Shown: positions 35,984-47,767 of the stretch, one piece after another
Numbering within the stretch: the first letter of the stretch is position 1
How the letters are laid out: every line of letters begins with the position of its first letter
DNA from: Acorus gramineus
Lineage: Eukaryota > Streptophyta > Magnoliopsida > Acorales > Acoraceae
Reading direction: 5' to 3'
Assembly (NCBI GenBank): GCA_030737835.1
Contig: CM060849.1
Coordinates: 25,974,311-26,038,310 of the forward strand
Length of the DNA stretch: 64,000 nt
The notes under the pieces: generated by a model
Told to the model about the DNA's origin: nothing
What the model saw: only the letters and a program-made list of their open reading frames with translations
Databases searched by the model: none
Translations under genes and position numbers: made by a program

Positions 35984-35991
35984 TAGGTCTA

Positions 35992-37426
35992 TGGTGGGTC
36001 GCAGGTCCACGTTCTCGGTTTACCCAGGCCCGACTCTTCTATGGTGGGTGCTCCGATTGCTTTAGTTGGACTATCTGAATTACCAATGCTTCTCGTGTCA
36101 TCCTTTGCATTAGTGATAATAATATATGCTACCGTATATAAATCCTAATCAAGAGTTCTAATACTATATGCTACCGTATAAATTCTAATCAAGAGTTCTA
36201 ACTCCAGATAGTTTAGCTTTCACCATACATATGTGTGTATATACACAAACTGCCAAAAATTAGTTTTCAACCATAAATGAAAAAACCAAATAATAATAGA
36301 AAATATAGCAATTTTCTCGGGAGAAAACCAAACATCATTTTACCATGGTTGGTTAGAAAATAAGTCTGAAATAAATTGAAATTAGTTGGAATAACTTCAT
36401 GTTTGGATAACTGAAATAAATGAGAATTTGTATATTAGAATTAACTAGTATAAAGTGGTATATGGATTCCATCCACTCATTAGAATTAAGTTATTTCAGG
36501 TTATTCAAATCAAAAGAATATGTGAGCCTACTTATAAATCAACTGTCATAACCTTTTATAAATCAATTGTCAAATCATCTGTCATCATTTTTTTATCTTT
36601 TATAAATCTTTATCCACACTTTATTCATATTTTATCCAAACAATAAAAATTTTATTATTACGTTTCCCAATTAAAATAATTCAAAACACAATCAAACACA
36701 AAATCATTTTATCTTTATTTATACTAAAATAATCATAAATCTTAGAATAATTTAATTTTTCAACTAAACATGGGCTTGAGTCCGGAGGATGGATAACCAA
36801 TATTTGGAATATAAATAAATTTTGAAACTTGCTGAATTTTTTTACACCATGGATTATTCTGATTTTTTATATAAGAGAGATGAAAATCATGCTTCTTCCT
36901 GCATTAATCGAACAAAGATATCAGAGAGCAATCGCCACCAGACCTCGTGGTAACATCTCTGAACAAACATGGTCTATATATGTTCAACACCCCCCACCCT
37001 TTCGTACCAGTAAATTTGCAGATGCACATAGAACAATTTAAGCTAGTGAAAGCATGTCAAATTTCTGTGTGGAGAGAAATAAATCCACATTATGAATAAT
37101 CAACATTAAAGTAGTGCTCACAAAGGGCTGTTGTCAAAATAATATAGATGAAGGATGAAACATAAGTCCTCTTATTCTGCCTGCTTTTCAAGTGAAAATG
37201 AAATAATCCACGAAACCCAATTTGTTGCGCATGCATATAACAATGCAAGCAATCAAATGTCACATGATATTGCAATGCCGCCAACCAGATTTTAATAAAC
37301 GAAAAATTTTGATTGACATTTCCATCTGACCATACTTTATATCCTGTCATACATGTTAAGCGCTCTGTTGATGACAAATATCTCGCAAGCTGGGCAGACT
37401 CATCAGTACTTTAACTTTTCTTTCGC
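35992..37426. other. Intergenic DNA with a local duplication
   Basis: A duplication of about 45 bp (TATGCTACCGTATA...AATCAAGAGTTCTAA, about 36125-36205) lies near the left end. The rest is AT-rich. The 3' UTR of the minus-strand L25 gene should lie at the right end, below 37427. Confidence 0.5.
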
Positions 37427-40400
37427 TTATGCACTCCTGATTCCCCCAATTTTACAAACAGGTTCATCCATCGATCTAAGAATCTGTAGAGCAGGATGGA
37501 CATTAAGATCTCCAATTATGATCTTCTGATTGATGTCGAGCTCGCTTAGGTCCACGTCAATGTATGGTGGCACGATATCGGCTGGGCAAAGACATTTAAC
37601 AGTTCTTTTTATGGTATTCAGACAAGCACCTGCCACATAACACAATTACGTTGCATTAGAGTTGAGAAATAATTTGTAACCATTAGTCACATCAGAATTT
37701 CTAATCAAAACACCCCCCCCCCCTAAAAAAAAAACACGCGCACACACACACCCCAAGGAAACTCTTGTATTTAACTTGACTTTCTTGCCTGTCAACTCAA
37801 AATAGTTCATTTTTTTTTGTTAGTATACTATTAGGATAAATTTGACATTCATTCTCATTCTGCTTGAACACTTAAGAAAATTCTGTTTGAAATCCTCCAT
37901 TCTTTTGTTCATTCCTGGATATCCTGACAAAATTTTTACCTTCCACAGAATCTACTAAAACTGGATTCTTAGAAAGGAAGAATTCTCCTTTTGAACCAGA
38001 GTTATCAAATTGGCCCTTAAATCTACCCAAACACATACTATCCATTTATACACACCTGCAAGTTTGTGTTGTAAATCATGATGGCTTTTTGGCACGTTTC
38101 TCTGATTCTCTCTATGTGATAACAAAGGGTCAAATAATGATGAAACCAGTCATACCAAATATCAAAGAACCCTAGCATAATGATTAAAAACAAATTTCAT
38201 AATATCTAGAGTGATAAAATCCTTACATACTTTACGTTTATTGCCATTTCCCTGTGGAAAAGCATTTACGCATACAACATACATGCTACTAGCCTTACTG
38301 AGTTACTTTTTCCAAAATTTTATTGTTTTGAGCTACCTGGCCCATTCATAAAATAGGTTTGGCAACAAATTGTAACATTATAGCTTTAGCTATGGAATTC
38401 AGAACATAAACAATTCATATCATTTACCATACCCAGTTTCTCTATGTTTTAGGATTCACATCTTTACCCCAATAACAACAGTCATGGCTAAAGTAATGTC
38501 CTACTGTTTATTCTTTTCATTTCTTCAAAAAAAAAATTATCACATTTTATCAATATTAATCCCAGAGTAATAAAATTGGAACACTTACTAGCAAATCCAG
38601 CACAACAAGTAAAGGGTGAAGAGACACCAAAAGCAAATTACATATTTGTGTGACAAGCTAAGGAATAAGATAACAAGTACTCATGAACATGCATATAAGG
38701 CAATGGCATATACATCATACCTTTTCTTAATCCAGGGGATACATCATCTCCTCTGAACACAAGAGGAACATCCACCTTTAGCAATGCATGTGAAGGGGCT
38801 CTCAAGAATGTCACGTTAAGTAATGCTTCAGTTCCTGCCTCGAGATGTAGCTTAAGCAATGATAAACAGTCTTGTTTCAGAGAATGAACAGAATTGCGAC
38901 CATGAAAAGTTGGCAGAAATGACTGAAAATAGTTCCATATCTAAAAAACTTAAAAATCGCAACAAACAGGGTGACTGAGATATTTTAGAGAAGATGCCAC
39001 GAACTGCTGCAGAAACATATGGATAATTAAATAAAAACTTAACAAAACAAACTTCAACATGGATTTAAAAGCACACAGTGTGGACATCTATGAGAGAATT
39101 AAAGTTGTTATAATTAAGTTATTGAATTAAAAGAAAAGGTTAAATAATAGAATTAAAGACATAGGCATCCATTTATCAGTTAAAGAAGGAAGTGAACATA
39201 ACCCAGAATTTCTATTATAGAAATTACCTCAGCATCAGCATCAATGTAACATCCCATTTTCCCATTTCAAATAAATGGATTGACCAAGGCACAAATGAAG
39301 GCACAAAGAGAATCTCAAAACCAAACTATTAAGAATAGGAGACAGATGATCTGCACCTTATGAAGCTTAGGAGGAACCTCAAGAAGAGTAGGCAACAAAA
39401 TGCCAAAACTATTAAGTTAGCCCTCATTATTATTACAATTGTACTCTTTACAAATGAAGTGTAAACTTCGGATTTTCAGTCTAGTGACAACGAGAAGCTA
39501 TATTCATGCACAAATTCTTCTTTGTAGAAGGAAAGAGAATTGACAACAAATATGTTGCTTCACCTCTTCCTAAGAGCACAAACAAAGTTTATTACCTCTT
39601 GCATTTCTTACAAAGGCTCCATTTGGATAGGCTTTTAAGGTGCGATTGTGGTGTGGACGCATAAAAACACGCAGACCCTAATCCAAATATCGTATTGTGT
39701 TGACAACATCATCAGCATAGTGTAAAAAAACACGTTGTTCGTCGCCCCACTACAACGCTTCTCGCAACACAGCATACTGATTCGGTGGTCTTTGTGAATG
39801 TTTTACAAGTACACCCTTGCAGGTTTGGTGAAATGCCAACCCCTGTCCCCGATTACACATGACTGGGTGAGTGTTATATAAACGAGGGGTGAAAATGTAA
39901 TCTGGCCTCCACGGGTCCGAAACGCAACATTCCATACAAACAGGGGAGAAAAATCAGTGGAATTCATCCTTAACACGCACACAGACCTGATACCATCTCC
40001 ATTGCCGCGTATGAAAAAAGCAGCATTTTGCACCATGCATCCAAACGGGGCCTAAATGTGACGAGTTCACTAGAAAAGTGGTAGCTGTTGAAGTCCAAAT
40101 GCCAAAAGAGGTATTTGCAACTCCCTGTATATCAAGTCTGAAGGCGATTGACACCACTTTTCATAGGTCTATTCTTATCCGCACCCTGTCATCCAACCTA
40201 CCCACATTCTCTCTTTAACCTTCAAATTTCCTAAATTGGAGAACTTTTCCCCTCAAAACCATGTCAATTGAAGGTAGCCCCCTTGAATTATGGTGGACCC
40301 TATTTCAAAGATGCCCAGAAAAGGACAAATAATAATAATAAAAAAAAAAGAGTTGCTAACTTATTTTAATGAACAAAATATTTCTTCCTCTTCGAAAAAT

Positions 40401-42930
40401 ATTACAATGAAAACATTACATTTGGCATGGGAGATGAGATGAATTTTTCAAAGAAGCAAGATCAATGCAGCGAAATGGACAGAATTTGGGATTTCATCAA
40501 AAAGATCAACCCATCGTCCATAAACAGTCTGATGCAGAGATAGATGCAAGAAGAACGTATTTCCTTTGATGATCCCTCAGGCCTTTTGCTGGTCTATTTG
40601 GAAGACAAGGAATGAAAAAGAACTGAAAAAAAAGCAACGCTATGTTAAGAACACATGGAGCGCCCTAGTTTATCATCTAAAGAATTGGTGAAAATATAGG
40701 CATAGATATCAATCACTGAGGAGTCTTTCAAGTAGAGTAAGGGAATCTAGTTTTGGGGTGGTACATTTCTTATGTACCACAATAAGTAGTCTATAAACGG
40801 AAATAGGTCTGGTAGACACCACCTTTATAGAAATAAATAAATAAAATAAAAATAAAAACAACATTTAACATGAGAGATGGAATGGATTTTGCAGTGTAAA
40901 ATTAGACCCTAAAAGCTGATGAAAATTCATCTAAACAAAATCTGTTTCAAGAACACCAGTCCCACACATCATCAAATGAACCACCTTTTCTCTACAGGAG
41001 TTGCAAAAAATGATTTCTTTCGCAGCACGCTTAAAAAAATCATAACAAAAACTGATTTTTTTGGCAGAAAACTGGAAAATAAATGTAGAAAAGGAAATCT
41101 TATTTTTCAATATAAGACATCAGTCATTGACAATGCTGATTGATAAGCAAAGAGCACTCTGGAATTTCTTCTCTTCGCTTTTCTCATACTATGGCCTAAA
41201 CCCAAGAGTTGCCCATCACTCAAACACACTCATTTACCACAATTTCTGCTGGAAACCACTAATGATCCCCTGAAACATTAATTTGCATCTCCACATGCAA
41301 CATTCTTTCACAGTTTGAGATACAGGTCATGGTACGCATCATTCTAGGTTTATGTGAAACAATTTCTAAACTAGTGGGCTGCTCTAGAGATAATATTTTT
41401 TTTTGGTAGATAAATGCTGGGACTCGAACCAGTCTGCAGTCAATTTATACAGTGTGATGTTAGCCAACTGTCAGGTGTAGGACTAGGTCAATTTTTTGAT
41501 CTAACCTTCTTCATATTTTCAAGATATTGCTTCAATCCACCCTACTGCAATGCAATAATCCTTGATTATTCTGCTTCTCTTTCTTAATAATCACTCCAGA
41601 CTCATGAACTTATGGAAAATCCAGTAGCAACCAAACATGAGACCAATATACATTAGACTAAAAATTGTAACCAACAACATCACCGATTCCTATGAACTTC
41701 TAAATTCTTGGATATGACCATCACATCTTATAGAAGCCTATTAATGGATTAAGGATAATGAAGACATGATCAGGAAGACCCACATGACGTTACTTTTTAA
41801 AGAAGAATATTCCTTTTCATGTTGTTGATTGAATTCCGGAATTATTGATGGACAGAAGGTCATGTCCTAATTACATACCTCCCAAATGCCCACACACCCA
41901 TCTTTCTTGGTGAGCACTACACTCTAAAATGCACAAGGTAGGGATTTTGCAAAAGAAGAAGAAGAAACCAGTAAGACAGTAAGCATGTTAGCACAAAAGC
42001 AACTAGACCAACATTTTGTAACTGAGAGGGCAAGATCCTCAGGGTATACATGTTCTTCCTAATTTTTATAACATCAAACTCAAATAACAAAAATTGCCTA
42101 AATCATGTATGATGTCAATCCAATTTGCCCCTAATCAAGGAACAAGCCTGACACCAACTGCATAAAGCTAACTTCTAAATTCCCGCATCCTCTAATTGAC
42201 CCCTTGGTCGCACTATTAGTTATTGTTTGAACATGCAATTGGGCAGATTCCACATTTGCCGGACACAGACTATGCGAATGAAAAACAGACCCCAGTAAGC
42301 CTTTGGTTAAAATGAAAAGCAAGCAATCACAAAACATGTAAGAAATTGGACATATAGTCATCATTCACATCCTCCATGCCTTGGTCTGGAGAAACAATCC
42401 ATCATGGTAGGTAATACACTCAAAACAAAAACAAGAACACCCAAAGTTGTTACAGAACAGGTTGGGGGGATTGGTGATACCTTACGGGGCAAAACGCGGA
42501 CCTTCTCGATGACTTCATCGGAGTCGAAATCGGGCCTGACCTCGAGATCAAAGAGCCTGGAGAGGAAGAAGGAGTAGCCGAGGTGGTTGACGAGCTTCCG
42601 GATCTGGTTGGTCCTCACAGAGATCAGGCGCTTGTTCCCTCCCTCCTCCCCCTTCTCCTGCTCGAAAAGTATGCTAGGCACTCGCCCCGCCTTCCTCTCC
42701 TTCGCCGCCACGATCTTCTTCGGTCCCGCCCTCGGTACTGCCAATATCGTCTCGGAGTGCTTCGGATCCGGCCGAGGGAAACCCTCAAGGTACTCAAGAA
42801 TTGGGGCTTCCGCCACCGATGGTGACTCGGACGGAGCCAGAACGGCTGCCGCCGATCCGAATGGGCGGGACAGGTGGGGCCTGGACCCGGCGAGGCGTCT
42901 TAGAGTGGTTATGGATCGAACGAACCGCAT
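37427..42930 (-). CDS. Mitochondrial ribosomal protein bL25m
   Basis: There are three exons, 42481-42930, 38721-38850 and 37427-37629, giving 260 residues. The protein belongs to the bacterial L25/TL5 family, which binds 5S rRNA in the large ribosomal subunit. The Arg/Ser-rich N-terminus (MRFVRSITTLRRLAGSR) is a typical mitochondrial targeting sequence. Landmarks are ILEYLEGFPRPDPKHSETIL, the L25 core, then ALLKVDVPLVFRGDDVSPGL and KRTVKCLCPADIVPPYIDVD, ending near KIGGIRSA. Splice sites agree in phase: AAG|GTATCA to TTAAG|CTACAT (phase 0), and AAAAG|GTATGA to GGCAG|GTGCTT (phase 1). Intron 1 is 3,630 nt and holds a MITE; intron 2 is 1,091 nt. A CT microsatellite lies in the leader (about 42960-42984), and a short MULE sits 189 bp upstream of the ATG. 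Confidence 0.93.
39615..40052. mobile_element. MITE in bL25m intron 1
   Basis: The ends GGCTCCATTTGGAT and ATCCAAACGGGGCC are inverted, 438 bp apart, and flanked by AAA and TAA. This resembles Tourist/Harbinger elements with an eroded 3-bp target site. Small open frames inside it are not conserved proteins that I recognise. Confidence 0.65.
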
Positions 42931-43118
42931 TGGGCCCTGTCGGAGTGACCTCTCTGTCTCCCTCTCTCTCTCTCTCTCTCTCTCTGTGTTGTGTTCGACG
43001 TTTGAGGTCCGTTGGTGAGGGTTTAGACGACGGCGGCGAGGGTTTTAGGGAGGGGGGAGCTTTACTGTCACCCGGTTTATCATTCACCCCACCCCATGGA
43101 TAATACATGAAATATGTT

Positions 43119-43674
43119 GGGGGCAGTTAATACCACCCGCCAACTACTCAACCCACCCACATATTATTTTTTATGTATTTAAAACAAATCAATCTCACCT
43201 TTTCACAACCCATCCTTTCACATTCTAACTCACCCCACTCTGCCTCAAAAACCCTCCCGGCCATCCCCACCATCTCTACAAGCTCGTCGACCTCGCCCTC
43301 TTCTGCCGCAATCGTTGTTGTTCGTTGCAGAGAACAAATTATCATCGCTCTAACTCACCACCACCACCGCCTCCTGCCACCCCACATCGCCCTCCCCCTC
43401 CTCCTCCTCCGTCGCCGCACCCACCCACCTCTCCCTGCGACGAGTGAGCTAGAGCGACGACGGATCTTTCTCCGCTGCTGACGACAATGATGTGGCCGAA
43501 GAAGGCGAGGTTGTTGAGCTCGTCACAGCAATGGGGATTACTGGGAGGGATTTTGGGGCAGAGTGGGGTGGGTTAGGATTTGAAGGGGGCGGAGTTGATT
43601 TGTTTCAAATATACAAAATTATAATAATATGGGGGTGGGTTGAAAATTTGATGGAGGTGGTATTGACTGCCCCC
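43119..43674. mobile_element. Non-autonomous MULE, possible Pack-MULE (556 bp)
   Basis: The ends GGGGGCAGTTAATACCACC and GGTGGTATTGACTGCCCCC are inverted. The arms pair over about 200 bp, through blocks such as CACCCCACTCTGCC and CTCGCC. A 9-bp direct repeat AAATATGT plus T or G flanks it (43110-43118 and 43675-43683, eight of nine identical). The centre is far more GC-rich than the surroundings and looks like exon-derived sequence, but I cannot name a parent gene. It lies in the upstream region of bL25m. Confidence 0.82.
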
Positions 43675-43683
43675 AAATATGTG

Positions 43684-45217
43684 TTCATAGAGTTAGGGAA
43701 AGAGCACCGATGTACTCTACTCTCATATATTATAATAGTGTAATGTATATTGTGTTATCATATTGTATAGATTTTATCATAATGTATGTGGTTGAATTTA
43801 TTTTTAAAAAAATATATATAAATATATTTTAGTTTATATTTCAATTCAAATAACAGTATATATTTTAATAAAAAAATTCATATTATTTTTTAAAAAAAAT
43901 TTGATGAGAGGTTGCATATGTGGTTACATGTGGAACTGAACATTTTTTATTTTTTTTTTTAGAGGAAAGGGGAACTAATGTGGACTCCCTGAATTATTAC
44001 GCTTCATATGAGAAGTATGCCAACAAGAGTTGAAGGCAATTTTTCTACTGCATGCATGTCATATATTGGTGGTTGTGCATCTCTTGTACATCAGTTATGC
44101 CTATGGAGTAATTAAGAAGGATCAAGAACAATGTTTTTCTTTCCATCACAACTAACCCTCCACAATTTAATGAAAAATTAGACAATAAATTTGTGGCGTA
44201 TGACGTCATCTATGAGCAGGTACGTGGGCAATTTGTCTTACTAGAAATGACGTCATTTTTTAAGGACAGCGGTATTACAGTGAAATTTTGTGGGCAATGG
44301 TGAAACAGTGCATCCAACTAGAGGGGAGGCCATCGCAGGAGCACAGTGACTTTCTTGTGGGTTTGAACCTTGTGGTTGGGGCGGTGAACTCCTAGTGTTC
44401 AAGTGGCCCTCCCCTTGTTCTTTCTTCTTGTAATTGTTTTTTATTTTTTCTTGTTCTCTCTATCTTCCATTGTACTCTCCTCATGCATATCAGACCTTTT
44501 GTAATTGTTTTTTAGTATATAAAAGACTTATCTTTTTTCAAAAAAAAAAAAACACATGAATGTAATATGTGTGTTACTTGAACAGGTTACCCATGTGAAT
44601 TTGCACTTCCAATCAAAGCAAGAACTATGGGAAATGGCAACAAGAATAAAAAAAGAAGGATGATAGAAGCATGCATGGCCGGTTGCTTCTATCGATTATT
44701 CTAGCGGGAGTGTGGTCTGTTTTGGAGGTCTAGAAACCATGGAGATGACGAGAAAATGCACTAGGGAATGGGCAAGGGAATGACAAAACTATTTCTAGTT
44801 TTTTTTTTTCCCTTTCTTTCTTCTGTTATCATTCTCATTCGGATATTATCTATTTTATTAAAATGATGAAATAGAAATAATCACGATTCTCTTAAAAAAT
44901 GTGCGTTAAGGATTTCCACTATATATTATTTGATCAAAAATCCATATTTGCTTTTACAAGGCAAAACTATCTTTTCTATATTCTTGAAATCCAGTAAGTT
45001 TGCATCATGCACAAAAACTGAAGTGACAAAAAACAAATCTCCATAATTTCTAATTTTTAAAAATTCATTCGGGATCTAACTCCATTGTCACTCCACTTAT
45101 CCTATCTCATTGGATGATTGGATCTACCCAGTAGGATTTTCTACAGAGCTGAATTGATGCACTTCCCGTGTTCAAGCTATTCATAAATTAAAGGAATCTT
45201 TGATAAATTTGAATGTT
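43684..45217. other. Intergenic DNA
   Basis: Mostly AT-rich. No coding exon recognised. Confidence 0.5.
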
Positions 45218-45428
45218 TTTTTTTTTTTTTTTGATATCGGAGGAACTCCCTGTGGTTGACTTTACGGTTGAGCTGAAAGGCTACCTTCGCCTGTTTGCCC
45301 CGGTCCTACGAAAAATTCTTTCGAATAATCGTCAACAAACAAGTGGGTAAGTCAACGCCAAGACTCGAACCCAGACCTATTGATAACACCATTAAACCTT
45401 GAACCGTTATGTTATAACCACCAGAGAC
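45218..45428 (-). mobile_element. tRNA-derived SINE
   Basis: On the minus strand it has a pol III B box (GGTTCGAGTCT) about 60 bp from its start, a plausible but degenerate A box (TATAACATAACGG) and a terminal poly(A) (the T-run at about 45216-45232). A perfect 15-bp direct repeat ATAAATTTGAATGTT flanks it (45203-45217 and 45429-45443). That is the signature of LINE-type target-primed insertion. The intact target repeat and tail indicate a fairly young copy. Confidence 0.9.
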
Positions 45429-45443
45429 ATAAATTTGAATGTT

Positions 45444-47767
45444 ACCATTCTGGTCTCACTTAAATCGAAATAACTTAAATTCCTCGTATAATTAGGCTTG
45501 GTGGAAGTTGGAACTAGAACTGCAAATTCCTTCACCATCCAAGCTGTTGTTTACTTTGCAGAATCATAATGACACTTTTTAGATGGCCAACCAATGTACA
45601 CTTTAAATAATCCAGGTTTGCACTCACATTCTCCACCAGATACAGCTCTCCTAAAAGTGAATACATGCATTTCCAAATCTTGCATATGTACACTTTTGAT
45701 TTAAGATTTGTCTACAACCCGTGTGTTTTCTGAACATTGCATCAATGGTTGCCTTTCTTATGTTCTTTCACATAGCAAATTGGGCTACCACCACATGATG
45801 GTAGCCCAATATCGAGCCATGATGGTGTTCTTGATTCATTCGAAAACTGTTAATGAGTGAGCCAGCGAGGGTGTTGTAACTTGAAGAACCCAAGAGCGAT
45901 ATAACACCTATTGAATGGTAATATTTTTTTGGAAAAACACAAAAAAAAAAAATTCATCCAAGTATTGAAAATGCCTAAATCTAGCAATTTTTAAAAATTC
46001 TACCTACAAAATTCTTATTTCACAATTTAAAAAAATAAAATAACTTGACTACCCTTATGTTATCTACTATTTAAATACATTACACATATTTAATTGTTTA
46101 ACACCTCAATTAAATAACATTAATAAATAAAAAATATATATATTTATTTGTGCATGAAGTTTATTATTATTTATTGTATATCTAAATACACTATTAAGAG
46201 TTAAATTATAAAAAAAATGAAAAATTTCATTATAAAATATATATTTTTAGATATTTATGAGCTTTATAAAATCTTTTAGGACATTTACATATGTTTAATA
46301 TCATACAAAAAAAAATCATTATACAAGACATTTATAAGATATAAATAACAAAAAATTGAAAAAAAACTTTTAAAAGTTAGGAAAAAAAATCTTGTAAATT
46401 TAAGAAAGACAATTTTGACAATGTTACATTTTTCATACATACTTAGAAGCTTTAAAAACATGAAAAATCAGGATCAAATAAAAATTATTTATTCTATTGA
46501 TATTATATTTCAATTAGATAATGGTCTGAAAGGTTTTAAATATGGTGAGAGATTTTAAAAATTATAAGAGACAAAATCATTTGTGTCATTTTAGGTTATG
46601 AGATTGTTAAGTGAGACTTTTTTCAGTAAATTTTTTTAAAAAAACCGTTTTGGGTATTTCTTATTTGTAGAAGATTTTTTTAAGTATTTTTTTTATTTTT
46701 TTCTCTTTTGAAACAAGCTTGGAAATTTAGTTTTTCACTAAAACTGCTTTTGAAAACATATTTTCAAATATTAAATCTCACTTTTGTTAAAAAATCTAAA
46801 TAGTTTTATTTTTCATTTATTATAATAAAAGGTATTTTATACTTTTTGGAAATCTTTTTGGAACATTTCATTGAAATCAATGCATTTTTTTTCAATTAAT
46901 AAAGCAATGGTAATGTGCTATGTTACTAATGGAAACTCAGTAATTTTGCTGAACAGGAAAGAAAATTTAATTCAGTAACAACAGAAGTGGATTTTACTAT
47001 AAAAACATAAAAAGTGGACTACACAAAAAAATAATAATACCATACTTAGCACTGGCAATATCTTACTTGAATTTTTTTATACACTGTATAAATGAATCTA
47101 TACGATTTGTATATTTTATTTTTTAATAAAAAATATCTTTTTATATAAATTTGGGGTCCTCTCCACAATTAATTTCTAAAAACTTGGTGCAACCACCCGT
47201 GTACTAACCAAATGATAATGATTTGTTTTTTCAGGAAAAAAATAATGATGTCTGGGAGCTCAATGGAGACGAACGCATATCGTTACACGTACACAGTTAC
47301 GCGGGGCCCGCATGACATGTGCGTCCAACGTCGCTCGTCGTCTCCACGTTACAATAGTAACGGATACTTGACGGTGACGTCTCCACATCCGGAAAAGTCC
47401 GTACGTTATCCCCGAGTGACGCCGTCAAATGTGACGGCAGAAACCTCGAAGCGCCCGTTAGTGGGGGCTGTTTGTTTTTCATTTCTTTCCAGACAACCTG
47501 CCCTTCGCGAACCCGAACCTACAGGCTTGGACCACCTAATCTCTCCCTCGATCAACGGCCCAGATCTCTCCTCATCCGGCTCGGGATCCTAACTACATAT
47601 AATGGAACCCACAATTGATCGATTGAGCGTTTCAAATAAAAAAGGGTGACGGAGACGGATGAGCGCCTGATTTGTAACTCACTCACACTGAGAGGGTTTT
47701 CTTTCAAGTGGATCTGAAAGGGAATCTAGGGTTTTGGGGGTAGTGAGAGAGAGAGAGAGGTCGATCG
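45444..47767. other. Intergenic DNA and upstream region of the reticulon gene
   Basis: A 32-bp hairpin (45779-45810) stands alone. 45900-47200 is very AT-rich with no gene. 47270-47600 turns GC-richer with many ACGT and TGACG cores and leads into the reticulon leader, where a (GA) run lies at about 47744-47759. Confidence 0.5.

Noticed and set aside
41392-41490. Possible minus-strand SINE (GGTTCGAGTCCC-like B box and terminal A-run)
   Set aside because: No target repeat and no clear A box; too degraded to call, though a remnant is possible.
43173-43743. Two plus-strand frames of 102 and 83 residues near bL25m
   Set aside because: Both lie within the short MULE's arms and core; low complexity and no family resemblance, at most captured exon debris.
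45350-45375. tRNA gene suggested by CTCGAACCC
   Set aside because: It is the B box of the SINE at 45218-45428; no cloverleaf can be drawn.
47212-47592. 126-residue frame upstream of the reticulon gene
   Set aside because: No conserved motif was seen; it covers the GC-rich promoter and probably is not translated.
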